Shown piece by piece: positions 49,657-62,784 of a stretch of DNA of 64,000 nucleotides. The stretch spans positions 248,001-312,000 of the forward strand of contig JBCAQO010000012.1 in NCBI GenBank assembly GCA_039111635.1. Direction: 5' to 3'. Below the pieces are notes generated by a model. It was not told the DNA's origin and did no database searches. It was given only the letters and a program-made list of their open reading frames with translations. Source of the stretch: Heterobasidion occidentale. Its lineage: Eukaryota > Basidiomycota > Agaricomycetes > Russulales > Bondarzewiaceae. How positions within the stretch are numbered: position 1 is the stretch's first letter; every line of letters begins with the position of its first letter. The translations under genes and the position numbers were made by a program.

Positions 49657-52600
49657 TGACGGTAAATCCAGCCCCCCGGTTCTATATCCTGCTATTTGAT
49701 CCACCCTTCAAGAACGACGTACATATATGTACCACAGAAACGGGACAATCTGACAGCGCCTCTTCCCAATTCGTTTCTGCCGTCCACGGCACGTCCACGC
49801 CCCTTCCCCTCGTTCTCGAAACCACACGCGGCCCGCGCGGCATGCAATACACACGCTCCAAGCCGAGTCCCTGCTCCAACAGCCGCCACAAAGGCAGTCG
49901 CATCCCCGCCGGGCGGCGAATTGAAAGCTATGCACAGCACGCTGCATATAGGCAAGGTCGACTCTCATTCGCTCGTGCGCTCGTGCGCTACGCCCTCGCC
50001 CCGTCTGCGTGCGCGCGTACGTATGCGCGGACCAGAGCGCCGTACGCAAGTGCGCCTGTGAGATTCTGTGCGCGCGGCGAGGAGGCGAGGCGGGCGTGCC
50101 ATTGGTGCTCATGCACTATGAATAGGACGGGCGAGGCTGTGCCGACTGGATGAGCAGGCCGATCGCCTGTGCGCGCGGCATCCATTCAAGACGTCCGATC
50201 CGTCTAGGCTGACCAACACGTTCGAAGGGGTCGCAGGCGGTCGCCTCTTTCTCGAGGTAACTTCCCAACATACTAAGTACTCTCAACCAACGATCCGTCC
50301 AATCGCGTCTGCCCGTGCCCGTGCTAGCCGATACACGTACCCCGCATCTGCTACGCGTCGCAAGGCGGGGCAGCAGGCAGTGGGCTGTCGCGGTGCCCAC
50401 GGCCGCGCAAGCGTGCCTTGATTTGATGGGCCACAGGCCGTCGCCGTGTGGGGGCGGGGTGTGGGGCCCGATCGGGACTCGGGAAATGGGGGAGGGTCCG
50501 AGTCGCGAGCGCAGAACGAGCGAGGAGTGCGGAAATGCCATTCCCAGTCAGTCGTCTGCGTTTGGCGTTGCGTCGATCGGTTCCAGTCGGTTCCGTGGGG
50601 TTTTCATTTCACGCGTCTGCGTAGTAGTAATATATGGGCTATTACGAGGGCCGCGCAGGGTCGAGCTGCTTATATGTTGTTGTGGGATGCGGGGGGAAGC
50701 GTCGCGGGGTTGGGGCTTCTCGCTGGCGCTGAACACTGGAGCAGTGTAGTTGGTGTGGTGGTGCGCCGTGTGCGTCGACCAGCGGACGCGTCTCGCAGCG
50801 ATGTTCACTGTCTGCGCGCGCGCGATTTCGTGATTGTGCTGGGTCACTCGTACAGTACACATCACATGCGGGGCAGCGGCCAATGGGACGTCGGAGATCT
50901 CGCCCGCGCGTCGTCAATTATAATAGGCCCGGCAGATCCGTTTTGCCCGCCCCCATACACTCCCCATGCTGTACTAGCACACTACCCCGCGATCGCGTAC
51001 GATCCCGAAGCGCGACGGCGAGCGTCAAATCACCGGTGACTCATGCGCACTCGGGCGGCTCCAGGCGCCGCGTCTTCGTGCTACGGGGAGGTTCAAGGGC
51101 TCGTCTTCGCCCACAGGAGGGTCTCGAGCGCGGGTCTCGAGACCACATGCCGGCGGACGCTCCCCCGCCCTGCCCTGCTCTGCTGCTCCTTTCCCTGCCT
51201 TCGACGCAGGAGCGTAAATCTGGGGGCATCGTCGGGCCAGAGGCCAGAGGCCTTGTCGTCGGCGCCGTCGGATCAGCGATCGCGCTCATCGGGAGCGCCG
51301 CATTTCGCCCGGACCTTGTGCCCCCCCAGGGCTTCGCTGCGGGGCCCCGCGGTGCGAACGCCAAGTCGCGTAGACTTCGTGCGGGTTTGGGTTTCGTAGC
51401 GCAGCGCGGCTCGCTAATACGGCAGTACGGATCGCTCGCATCGCAACAGGTCGCTTGGGTCGTAAGGACGCGCGCGCAGCGACGAACAGGCGGCCTCGAA
51501 CGCGAGTGGATCGTCTGTCTGTCGTGTGTTACCGTTGTGGCACCGCGGTCTCAGAACACTCTATCTATCGCGCGCCGTCGGTATCTCCGACACCGCGCGG
51601 GCGGGGATAAGCCCGCCCCCGTTCTCGAGCACCGTTGCCTCCGCCTTCGCGTCCGCGTCTCGGACGTGAACTGGATGACGTCGCGCGTCGCGGTGCCTCC
51701 GACGCAGTCCGTCCGTCCGTCGATCCGATCAGCCCCTATCCCTATCCCATGCACCGCTGACTGGCTGACTGGCTGACTAGTCGACCGACCGACCGACCCG
51801 GCGTGGCGTGGCATGGCGTGGCGTGGTGTGGAGAGCAGGGCTCCCCGACACGGTCGTCTTGGTCTCGGTCTGGTGGTAGATCTGAGCGCTGGCGCGTGCG
51901 CGCGTCGGCGTCGGCGTGCGTGTAGCGGACGGCGCGCTACGTCGCGGCGTGGACTGATAGCGTCGGTAGGCAGCCGCAAATGGGTCCGCGAATTGGTACG
52001 TCGGGGACGGGATATTCGCGCGGCGCCGACAGCGAAATAGAGGCAGAGGCGCAACGACGCACAGGCCGCGGAGGCTGCAGGCTCTACGCGTCGGGTGCTG
52101 CTTGGGGGTGCTGCTTGGGGGTGCGAACCCCGAGCCGCGCGGCGCGGGGCTTCGACCGCCCGCGCCCGCGCGCTTGTCGTGTCCTCCGCTCCGGGGGTCG
52201 CGGCGCGCTTTGTGTATGCCTGCGGGGGGTGGGCTCGGTTGGGCAGAGGGGAAGGGTGGGCTCGGAGCAGACGCGTACAGATGCGTGTACGTACTGTGTT
52301 GTGCTCAGATGCGAGCGCATATGCGTTGGAGGCCGGGGTCGGTGTTCAAAGCGGACGAGAAGCAGGCGTGATTTCCAAACGGAACCCTAGGCTCAGGCTG
52401 CTGTTTCATTTCGGGTAAGCGATGCACAGAGAGACGCGGACGCGCGAGGGGGGCGCAGAGGGCTGCGAGGCCTATACGGGGGAGAGCTCGTGTAATGTAG
52501 CGTCTGATTATTCGCGAGCGTGATCGAGGGACGGGGACTGTTAGTCAAGATGATCACCGCTGGCTTGGGCTTGGCGGGGAGAGAGAGTTGTTGGGTGTTG

Positions 52601-53001
52601 TTGGGGGAGGGGATGGTTGTGCGGATGGGTCGCGAGGGCAGCGGATGGGAGTGGGGCTACTGGGTGCTGCTGGCGATGGGGATCGAGGCGGGGGTGGGAC
52701 GGGGGTGGGGGAGTAGTACGGGGCCCTGTGTTACGTGGGGGTGTGCGGGGTATGCGGGGCGTGCCTGAGGGGGCGACGAAAGGGTCGATGTCCGCGCCGG
52801 GGAGGGGGTGCGGGGGTGCGTGGACCGCGGGGACGGACCGGGGGCCGACCGTATAACAGGGCTGGCGGGTGCCGGACGCGCCTTGACGGCCCTCGCTTGC
52901 CCTCCTGCTCCTGCTCCTGCTCCTGCTCCATCTCTCCTCTGTCTGGTCTCGTCTATCCTGTGCCGCACACCCCCGCCGTGCAACGCGTCCCGCCGCCGAG
53001 C
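49657..53001. other. GC-rich upstream region of the bHLH gene, no gene recognised
   Basis: About 3.3 kb, visibly more GC- and CpG-rich than the left half of the window. Long open frames on both strands reflect base composition. Tandem stretches occur at 51757-51830, near 52097-52130 (GGGTGCTGCTTGG twice) and near 52903-52930 (CTCCTG repeats just before the bHLH start). It probably contains the promoter and 5' leader of the bHLH gene. Confidence 0.5.
51757..51830. repeat. Compound microsatellite
   Basis: Three 8-bp CTGACTGG-type units (51757-51780) pass into (CGAC)n (about 51782-51798) and then imperfect GTGGC units (about 51800-51830). Likely slippage-prone. Confidence 0.8.
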
Positions 53002-55896
53002 ATGTCCTTCTTCCCCGCCTCCGCATACAAACCCCAGATCCGCCAGGAAGGCTTCCACCTCCCGTCCCCGCCCCCCTCCAACCCGTCTCCCCCGCCCAAC
53101 AACAACCCCAATTCCGCGAACACATCCGCCGGCCCGTTCGACCCCGCCCTCTTCATGCCCCACTTCCTCAACGATCCCTACGCCGCCCGCAAGGACCACC
53201 CCCACAGCGGGCCCAGCATGGACTTTGGCGACGAGCTCGCCAGCCTCATGGCCCACTCCCCCCCGCCGCCCCCGCAGCACCACCACCAGAGCCATGAGCG
53301 CTCCACCCACTCCCCAGACACCGCCGACCCCCACCACGCCTCCAACCCCAACGGGAACGGCTACGACTCGGGATACAGGCACAACATATTCGACATCTCC
53401 GCGCCCTCCTTCTCCGCCGCCCACCACCACCACCCCTCCGCGTCCTCGCACAACCCGTTCTCCCTCCACCGCGACCTCCCCTCCCTCGCACACCCCGCCT
53501 CCTTCGACCCCTACACCGCCAACCCCCCGCAGCACTTCAACGCCACCCTCCCCGCCCTCTCCTCCTCCCTCCGCTACGACCCGCACGACCCCTCCGCCCC
53601 CTCCCCCATCTCCACCAACAACAACAACAACAACAACGGCAACAACGGCAACAACAACAACAACAACGGCGGCGCGCCCTCGTCGTACCACGGCCTCGAC
53701 TACCGCACGCACCACACCCCGTCCCCCGTCGGCGCCCTCCAACCGCACAGGTCCCGCTCGCGCTCCCGCGACACCGGCATGGGCCTCGGCCTCGGCATCG
53801 GCGTGATCGAGCCCCCGAGCACGCACGGCGGGCCCGCGCGCACGACGCGCGCCAAGCGCGGCAGCATCTCCTCGTCCTCGCCCCCGCGCGTGCACGCGCA
53901 CGCGCACCACCACCACCACCCCCCGCACGCGATCCTCATCCCTGGCGCGCGCGCGTCCTCCGCCGCGTCGAACGGTACCGCCCAGGCCGGCTCCCTCGGT
54001 GGCGGCGGCGGCGGAGGCGGGGGGTCGACGACGACGACGCCGACGCTGCCCGTGTCGCCGCTCTCGCTGCACGCGCTCTCCGTCTCGGGCTCGTCCTCGT
54101 GGTTCGGCCCCGCGTCGGCGTCCGCGAACGGGCACGGCGCGCACCACGGGCACCACGGGCACGGGCACCACGCGAGCGGGGAGTACAGCCTCCCGACGCC
54201 CGAGAGCCTCGGCGGGTTCGCGGGGTTCGGCGGCGGCGGCGGCGGCGGCGGGATGGGTGTGAGTCCGAAGGAGCTGGGGAGTATGGGGAGTATGGGCGGG
54301 ATGGGAGAGAGCCCTGGGGCGGGGATGGGGCATGTGGGCGTCGGGAGCGTGGGAGGCGGCGGGGCGGATCCGGTGTCGAAGCAGTGAGTGGCCGGTTCCG
54401 TTTGGTTGTCGCTTTCGTCGTGTGCGCGCGCGTGCGTGCGTGCGATCCCTTGATCGTCGGCTTTCGGGATCGGTTCTGATGTCTTGTGGTTTCTTTTATA
54501 TTCTATCTTATCTTTCCCCTCGGACGTTCGCTGATATCCCTCCCGCTCCCTCCTTCCTTCCTCCCCTCGACCCTGACCCGCCGCCCGCGCAGAGCCCTCC
54601 TCGCGAACGAAAAAAGGCGCCGGCGGCGCGAGTCGCACAACGCGGTCGAGCGCCGGCGGCGGGACAACATCAACGAGAAGATCTCGGAGCTCGCGACCCT
54701 CATCCCCGAGGCGCTGCTCGATCCCGGCGGTGCGTGTCTGCTCCTCTCCTCTCCCTCCTCTCCAATCCCCCCCCACTCCCCCTTTCCCTCTCCTCCTCCC
54801 CCTTCTGCTGTGTTGTCCATGCGCGCCGTGCTCACGCGTTCCCCCCACCTTACCGTCAACGAACGCACCGCACATGCAGCCGCCGCGACGCCCACCTCGC
54901 CCACAGCCGAAGACGTCCTCTTCGGCAACCTCTCCCCGATCGCGAGCGCCGCGCCCGGTGCGCCTGGCGCGTCCGGGTCCTCGGCGTCGCCGAAGGATGA
55001 GGACGGCACGCCTGGCTCCGCGCCCGCCACTGCCAGTGCCGCGAGTGCGGCGGCAGCGGCGGCGGCGGCGGACGGGGCGGTCAAGGCGAATAAGGGGATG
55101 ATATTGAGGAAGAGCGTGGATTATATACGGTGCGTTCGTCGTTGCTGGGCCGGCGCCGTTTTTTTTTGGCCGATCGGTCGGTCGGCGTGTGGGTCTGCAT
55201 GGGCGCTGACGGATGTGTTTTTCTTCCTCGGTGTGGTGGGTGTTGCGGGTGTTGTGGGGATTCGGGGTGCGTGTATGCGTGTGCAGGTACCTCCAGCAGC
55301 TCGTCTCGGCGCAGGCGACGCGCAACCGCGAGCTCGAGGCGCAGCTGCAGGGCCTGCGGCAGTCGCAGTCGCCGCACTCGCACTCGCACTCTCAGTCGCA
55401 GTCGCAGTCGCAGTCGCGCACGAGGGCGCGCGCGGGGTCGAAGGACGGCGAGGAGGACATGATCCTGCACGAGGAGGTCGCCGCGGGCGCCGCTGGTGCT
55501 GGTGCTGGTGCTGGTGCTGCTAACGGGCGCGGGCACGGGAGGGGCGGGAAGGGCGTGCGCGGGAAGCGGTATCGCGGGGAGCTTGCGGGCGTCGCTGAGT
55601 CTGCGGAGGGCGAGGGCGAGGGCGAGGGCGAGGGCGACGAGAGCGGGGAGAGCGGCAGTGGGCACGGGGTGGTGGAGGGAGAGGGCGAGGTGGGGGATGT
55701 GGACGCGATGGATGTGGAGGAGGGCGATTTGGAGATGGCGGATGGGGATGAAGAAGGGAGCGCGAGCGCGAGTCCGGGAGGGATGGGGATGGACGAGGAC
55801 GGCCCGGTCGGGGCGGGGGCTGTGGAGAGGGGGCGGAGGCGGGAGAGGGAGCGCGGGGTGAAGGTGAAGGAGGAGGAGGGCGGCATGCGGTCGTAG
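53002..55896 (+). CDS. bHLH transcription factor with long loop
   Basis: Nuclear helix-loop-helix regulator. Exon 1 (53002-54383, about 460 codons from MSFFPASAYKPQI) is disordered with His, Asn, Gly, Ser and Pro runs, including an AAC-coded Asn run near 53615-53670. Exon 2 carries the basic region and helix 1: EKRRRRRESHNAVERRRRDN then INEKISELATLIPEALL. The His, Glu and Arg of the HxxxExxxR pattern predict E-box (CACGTG-like) binding. Exon 3 begins with about 68 residues of Ala/Pro/Ser/Gly-rich loop before KANKGMILRKSVDYIR; an intron splits this from YLQQLVSAQATRNRELEAQL, where helix 2 runs into a possible zipper. A tail of HSHSQSQSQ, Gly/Ala and Glu-rich tracts ends VKVKEEEGGMRS and TAG. 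Regulator of unknown targets, in the middle of a gene-poor region. Confidence 0.9.
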
Positions 55897-56888
55897 GGCG
55901 TGGGCTGTCTCTGTTGGTGTGCGCGGTGGATGGATGGATGGATAGATGGATGATACCGCCCCCGTTGTCGATACCCCCGAGCCCGCCTCCTCGCCTGTGT
56001 CCGCTGTCTGTTTTCCGCCTCCGTTTCTTCTCGCCCCGCACCCCACACCCCGCACCCCGCACCCCACGTCCACGTTCGTACTACCCCACACCCCCGATCG
56101 AGCGAGTTTCGCACGCCTGTTCCCGCCGCCGCCGCCACCACTACTATCATCACCATTACAAACTCGACGTCGCAACAATCAACGCAACGACGGTACCTCC
56201 CTCCCTCGCCAAATTCCACTGCACCCGAGCAACAAAACCGCCCTATGCCCCCCCTTCCTCCCGCTTCCCAGCTCGCGTCCGCGCGCCCCGCGCGCCCTTG
56301 ATCTCCGCCTCTTCCGCTTCTCTCGTTCTCGTTCTTTCTCTCTCTCTATGCGTCTCGGTTTCGGTCTCGGTCCCAGGTTTTCTTTCCCCCGTCCTCGTCC
56401 TCGACACCGTCGGGCTTCGTCGTCGTCGTCGGCTTCTTACTCGCTTCGCGAGCTCACACACTCCGATTCGATTCGGCTTCATGTCGTCCCATTCTCGGCA
56501 CAAACGCGCGACGCAACTCGGTCCCTGATCATTTGTATAAGTACTACTGGCTACTGGCCCCTTTCGGCTTTTAGCCCCCTCGCCCCCGCCTCGGTTGGTT
56601 TGGTTCTCGCCTCGTTCACGTTTTGTTTGTCTGTTTCGTTTTTCGTCTCGTCTCGTTCGCGCCCTCATCACGTACTGATGACTCTTATTGATTCTCATCG
56701 TCTCGTCTCGTCTCGTTTCGTCTCGCCTTTCTCCTTTTTCACGACCGTAATGCCATGACGGCGGCGATGGGGGTCGCAGCGGTCCCCGTTACTTCATTCA
56801 CTCGAGCATTGACTCATATCATTTTCTCACCCACGCTTACTGTGTGATATGCGGTGTACTGTACGATCTGATCCGCCCACTGACCACA

Positions 56889-56927
56889 TACCTACCTACC
56901 TACCTACCCACCCACCTACCTACCTAC
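56889..56927. repeat. (TACC)n microsatellite
   Basis: About nine TACC/CACC units with minor interruptions. Confidence 0.9.
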
Positions 56928-57117
56928 TTCTGCCTACCGACCTGTCTACCACCCCCTTTACCATCCCGAACCCAAAACAACGAACGAACGATCCGATGTA
57001 TACGTACGTCTCGACGTGTCGCGCGAAAAATGTATCAGTAATATGCATATGCATGCGGCGTGAAGCTCGTAATCATCATCGTAATCACTGTGCGCGCGCG
57101 CCGACGAAATAGAAGAC

Positions 57118-57160
57118 AGGAAGGTAGGAGGGAAGGAAGGAGGGAAGGAAGGAGGGTGGG
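57118..57160. repeat. (GGAA/GGAG)n microsatellite
   Basis: Purine-only tetranucleotide run of GGAAGGAGG-type steps, with G on the plus strand. Confidence 0.85.
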
Positions 57161-57408
57161 TGCTTTCTGGGGCGGAGCGTAAGTAGGTTAGGCGCGAGGA
57201 GGGCGCAAGAGGCGCTTCGGTGCTCCACGTCTCCGGACGACGCTCCGCGCCGAGACGCGAAGAAGGGAAGGAAGCCCGCCGTCGAGTCATCGAGGCCTCC
57301 TTCGCCCTTCGCGGCACGCACGCCGCGGGCCAGCGCCGCCGCCGCCGCCGTCGGCGTCATCGTCGTTGTCGTCATCGGCGGGGCCGTTCGCGGGGGCCCA
57401 GCGCGCGA

Positions 57409-57428
57409 GGCAGGCAGGCAGGCAGGCA
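57409..57428. repeat. (GGCA)n microsatellite
   Basis: About five perfect GGCA units within a GC-rich tract. Confidence 0.85.
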
Positions 57429-60400
57429 TGCAAGCGAGGCGAGGCGGCTGGAGAAGCAGACCCTCCTCGGGGGATGCTGCGATCGTCGAAGCCCGGAAGA
57501 AGCACGCCCAACACTTACGACACCCCACTCGCGCCTCGAGGCCCTCGGGGGCTGCGCAAGACGCGTGGCGAGTCGAGGAGCGGCACGGTGCGGCATGGGA
57601 TGGAAGAGAGCGGGGGAGGGCACCGGCCGAGCACTTCCTCCCTAATAGCCATGCTTACTTTAGTTATCGGAGAGCGCGTTTACACACGCACGGTGTGTCC
57701 GGTGGGTGGTGGGGCGCTTCGCCGCTTCGAGGCTTCGAGACGCGGGGCGCACCGCGATCGCGCGCTGACATGGTTGGGCGCCCGGAGCAGGCGTACGTGG
57801 AGAAGACGCAGAGGCGCTGTGGGTGCCCTTTGCAACCCCGCGCCGAGTAAGGAGTGTGTCATCCGAGCGGCGAAGGGCTGGCAGCTCAGCAGTACGTAGG
57901 CGGCGAGGCCGCGGCGAACGAGGAGGCGCTGCGTGCGGGTGGACGGAGTCCGAACAGCGTCCGCGCCTGCGGCCGTAAATACGACGATGACGACGATGGC
58001 GGCGGCGGCGGCGGCCAAGGACCGTCATCGAACATCAAAATCAGGATATCGAGAGATGCGCCAGGGATGGGCAGCGTCCGTGCCTCGCGGGCGCTGGCAC
58101 CGGTGCATAGACCCAGGAAGACCCAGTCCGAGCCCGAATCGAAGGTCCCCATCAGAAGCCGCGCAGGCCAGAGGAGCACGGGCAGATGGGACCGGGCAGA
58201 CAATAGGGGCGCGCGCACGCGCCTGTGATAATGGCTTCGCGTCTGTGCTTCGCGCTTCGGTACGCCGGGTATGGCATAGGGCCCGCTGCGAAGGCCCAAG
58301 ATGCGCGATGCCCATTGCCCTCTGGTAGTAAGTATGGGAGCTGACGTCCCTTTGTGGCAGCGTCGGGCGGTGATCTGATGCGTGCGTGCGATTGGACGGA
58401 AGGCTGCGCTCGTCAGCGACGCATTACGTTGGCGGTGTGAGAATCCCCGGCGAGCGTTGTAGCGACGGAGAGAGTTTGATTCGTGGTGCCCTGGGGTACT
58501 GACGGGAGCATACATTGTAGGATGTACGCTGCTCACGATCAGAACGCTGATCCACCAGGGACACGGGTGCTGTGCTCGGTGAATTCGCGGTCTGGGAAGG
58601 AAGGGAGAGGCCAAGGCACTTCACTAAGCAGGTTAGGCTGGCGGAAAATGCAGGGGAGCTGGCCAAGGCTGGCCACTGCTAGAAGAGCCGGGCTTGCCGC
58701 ACAGCTCAAGCCAGGCTCTCTCATCAGACAGGCTATGACGCTCGTCGGGATCCGATTCAAACTTCAGAAACCGAGAAGCAGAAGAGGCAGAAGAAACGTA
58801 ACTTACTATAGCTTACCCTAGCTTACCATGCTCGCTGTATCATCAATCGATCGTCCACCGCGCGAATCCAATATCGGGCATATCGGCAAACAAATCAGCG
58901 CTTCTCTGCGCCCGCAGCAATGTCCTAAGAGACCCCACACTGCTCCCATAGCCCATCATAGAGTTTGCGAAGTGAATGGCAAACCTTAGCGTTTCTCATG
59001 GTAGGCAAGGTGGCAGGAACTGAAGCCTGGAGACTTTGGGAGACTCGGGATTCCACGCCTTCGGACGTGTGGGGAGGTGGCAGAGTCCGACCAATGGTAA
59101 GCAGCGGAAAATCAATGTCCGAGCCGGTCCCGTTTGACGATGTGCGCCAAAACCGATTCGTCCGAACAAAGCCTGCGTTGATCGCGCTTTCGGCCTGGCA
59201 TCGCGCGCAGGGGCACGTCGCGTCTTTGGTGAGAGCGGACGAATAAGGAGCCCACACGACCAGGGACACGCCATCCGGTGTTCTACCGTAAGTTAACCTA
59301 GAAAACTCAAAGGCGCGCAACAAACGAGATGCTGAGACTAAGAAGCCCATAAAGGCAACACGAAAGCATTCCCATACCCAAGAAGGAAACGATCATGGAT
59401 GAGCGAGCAACTGTTACCCTTCGTACTTTCCGCGTGCTTTCTGTCCAGATCGATTGTGCGCAGGTAGAAGCGAGAGGCCTGTCATGGAAAGAGTGAAGGT
59501 TGAAACGGATATAGTGCGGATCCGAGACTGGTCCTTTTTGATTTGCTGCGCGCAGACCTGAGGCAACGGACGTATTTCACAGCACCCAAACGAAAAGGAA
59601 GGTCCACCTCAAGCCGCATCAGAACACAGCCCGGAACGAGGCCGATGCCCCGAGAGAGCAAGAAAGGAACGCGCGAGTCGGTGCAATATTGGCCTCCAAC
59701 AGGATCCGGTAACCGGCCGCCAATCGAACAGAACACTCGACACTCCAGTTCAAAAATATCAAACTGAGGGCGAAAGTTCGGGGCGCCTCGCCCGCGGCCA
59801 CGGACCAACGGTTATCGACGCAGATGCGAGGCACAACGCTCCCCTACATCCAGAAACCGCCCCGCACCGAAGAACCCAGATCTTTGAACCATCGTGCCCG
59901 AAATGGAGGACGGTTGCGCCCTTCGTGCGCGAGTGAGCTGAGCCGCCATCACAGCGTTGAGATGGCCCGCGAACAATCACAGGATTGGGACGACTTTGCC
60001 GAAGAATGCCAGTACCCTGCACGCACATTCTTGCGCGCTCCATTCACCGCCCTTGCAGGGATTTAAATTCGGAATTGTACGTGGAACAATTTGCCATAAT
60101 ATGTACTCACCTTACGTCGTTGGTCTCCAGGGTTGACGGAGGATGGACTCCGAATTACAGCGCATTTCATCAGCGCCTTAGACGACTCGAAAAACATGTG
60201 CGCAGAGCAGTATGGTATGACAGGCCGCCGTGCACGGAGACGATATTCAGGGATAAGTACCCCCGGTCCCTTCCACGGAGCGCACTGCCGCCAACGGATC
60301 ATCCGGGCCTATAGCGTTAAGCCCGCAAGGCGCGAGGTAAGGGCGATTCTGCGAACGTCAGGTTGCCGGATATGGGTGATGTGCTGGATAACTAGGCGTC

Positions 60401-62784
60401 TCAGTGTTTGGGGGGGCTGAAGAAGATGGGGGAACGTGATGCGGGGTCGTACGGCATGGAAATGTGGGGCAATTTGAAGTGCGTTTCAAATTCAGGGGCA
60501 AAGAAGCGAGATTGGTGGATTCGTGCGGGGCATCGTACACCCAGTTGGACGCGTGGAGAATGCTGTTTCTGTTACATAAATGGCAAAGGCCAGCGAACAA
60601 GCAAAAGTGCCGATGGTGGACGCACAGCGGGACCGAGTCTTTCTGCCAGTCTACGATGTGGTCTACGGGCCGACGTTGAGGACTGGGACTCCGAAAACCT
60701 GCTCGTGAATAGGGGCGAAGAAGCCCGAGGTGAGTTGAAAGATGGCCTTGGATGCTACGATAGGGATTGCACTGACTAACTTGGTTATCCGATGTGGCTC
60801 CCATTGGGCCACTCAGCATTTTGAACGCACTTTGCCAAGACTATCTGGGCAGTGCGCGGCTGTCGATGAGAGCACATTCAGGCTATAACCAAGCCAAAAG
60901 CATGAGTATTAGGAGTTCTTTACAAAACTTGAGCCTATACCATATCACCCAAGCCGCCGGCCGTCCCCTTGATGATATTTCATTGCTCTGCAGGTCGGCA
61001 GAATCGGAGGCTAGGCATCTGGTTTTAAAAAGGTATTGCTTCGGGTCTTCAGAGAGGTTCCAGACTGAGCCACGGGCCAGTCAAACCCTGTGCTCAGTTA
61101 TTCTGTTTTTCCGCCAATATATTCGACGAAGGCTGCACACCAACAATTGCAGTTGAATCAGTATTCCCCAGGTGGTCGAGATACGTTCGCTGACCATCGT
61201 ACCTATCCTTTCATGTCGGCGTGGTCTACGGTCCCATACAACCTGACCTGTCAAGTCAAAGTTATTCAAGCCCTGACGTTTTGTTGATATGGAGAGAGAT
61301 ATCGACTAGCAAAGTGAAAGACAGTAGAAAACATTTCGACGTGTGGCGTCTGCCAGTGATGACGCGGACTCACTGCCCAATCACGAGACCGTGTTCCGAC
61401 TCCACGTGGCTCTGGAGGACTTGAAAGCCTGGTCAGTGCCTGGTCACCCAGTCGCACCACACATCTTGCAGAATGCCGGCTACCGTACAAGAATATGCTG
61501 GAACCATCAGTAAGCTCATACATACCCATCGAGGATGATGGTTGGAAGTTGCCCATGGCAGCGCCTGACTATCAGCCGGGACGCACACTACATACTGTTT
61601 CACGAGAGCGGGAGAGGACGCAGGCGCAGAGAGCACGTCACCCTGCTATTTATCGTCCCGCGGACATGTGTATGTAAGTTACAACGGCTTCAGTTTCTCT
61701 TAGACATGGCCGCACTGATATCGCAGCCGCCGTCACCACCAACGCCCACCTGATCCCTGATCATGGTCATCTGTCGGGCACGCGCCACCCTCCCAGGAAA
61801 TGAAACGACCTCTGTTTCATCATCTGTCGTATCCGTCGTATCTGCAGGTCTCGTCCCAGAATGTGCGTGCTTCTGAGCACCATTCGCGAAGCGTACTATC
61901 CGCCAATGGCGCGCAGCGTGATAACAAACTTGTCCTGAAGACGGCTCTTCGACGCTCTACTCGGAGCAATGAATAATGAACAGAAGAGCTAGATCCTGGC
62001 GAAATGCGAGGCTGACAACCGTGTCATCTGAGCAAGACGCGTAGGATGCTTTGGGCGATCACGGTATGCGTCATCTGCTAAACTTCATCAAGGCGCGCTA
62101 AACAAGATCCTAACTGTTCCAGCGTTTCGTTCACATCTATTCATTCGGACAACGAATTGAGTCCTGTCCATCAGCGTAGACGTTGCTTCCATCGACGGCC
62201 AAGGATTTATTTGAGAAATTCAAGCGATTGGAAGTTAGACTGCAAGTTTACTTAATGACTTGTGTCAGGAAGGAGCAGTCTTCAATGTGGCAAGACCGGC
62301 CGTGCAGAATTCGCCATGGTCATGTCGAATCTGGTAAGTGCGTAGTTGTCTTTCAATGTTATGTGGATTATTCTAAGCTTGTCTTTGAACCTCCTCAGAT
62401 TGCGCACCGTTTCCATTCAAACGTCTTGGTCTACTTGATCAGTAATAAAGCAGTGAACCTACTTCTTTTGTCTATTCAGATGCTCACTGAAATCAAACTA
62501 TGAGATGCGCGGGCCAATCTTCAATCGCTAGGTGCGAACCAACGCAAGTATACACCGCTCGTCTGACCTGGCTCGTGTTCTCTCTGGGAGCGAGGCCCAT
62601 CCATGGCCCTGTAGACGGGTCTGTACACGACGTAGCAAGATGTGGCTACTTATGACGCGTATGCTACATGTGACCCGATAGTTGCATCACATGTATGCAG
62701 TGATGGGGAAGCTCGTCCCGAGTGAAAATCCCAAGGACCCACTGTCGCCGTTGCGCTGTGTCTTTCACAGATCTCCGTCAAGAT

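Larger units (their letters stand above)
55897..62784. other. Long stretch without recognisable genes (right part of gene desert)
   Basis: About 6.9 kb. The first kilobase is probably 3' flank of the bHLH gene: a GGAT/GATG run near 55925-55950 and CACCCCG/CCCCGCA units near 56037-56075. Open frames further on (for example 57366-57899 plus, 57886-58614 minus, 60358-60819 minus, 60794-61156 plus, 62183-62503 plus) show no domain and no convincing introns. Base composition becomes less GC-rich after about 60 kb. No transposon termini were recognised. Confidence 0.5.

Noticed and set aside
52657..54333. Very long open frame (558 codons) on the minus strand opposite the bHLH gene
   Set aside because: It mirrors the low-complexity GC-rich coding of the bHLH gene. 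Its translation is a Gly/Val/Arg string with no domain, while the sense frame contains a clear bHLH domain.
53700..55325. Second long minus-strand frame (541 codons) opposite the bHLH gene
   Set aside because: Same reason: it is antisense to the basic region and helix exons and crosses their introns without any domain of its own.
55081..56219. Minus-strand Pro/Ser/Arg-rich frames over the end of the bHLH gene
   Set aside because: Composition-driven shadows of Gly/Glu codons; no start context, introns or conserved block.
62183..62503. 106-codon plus-strand frame upstream of the SIN3-like fragment
   Set aside because: No family resemblance seen, and it is not joined to the PAH exons by any obvious intron.
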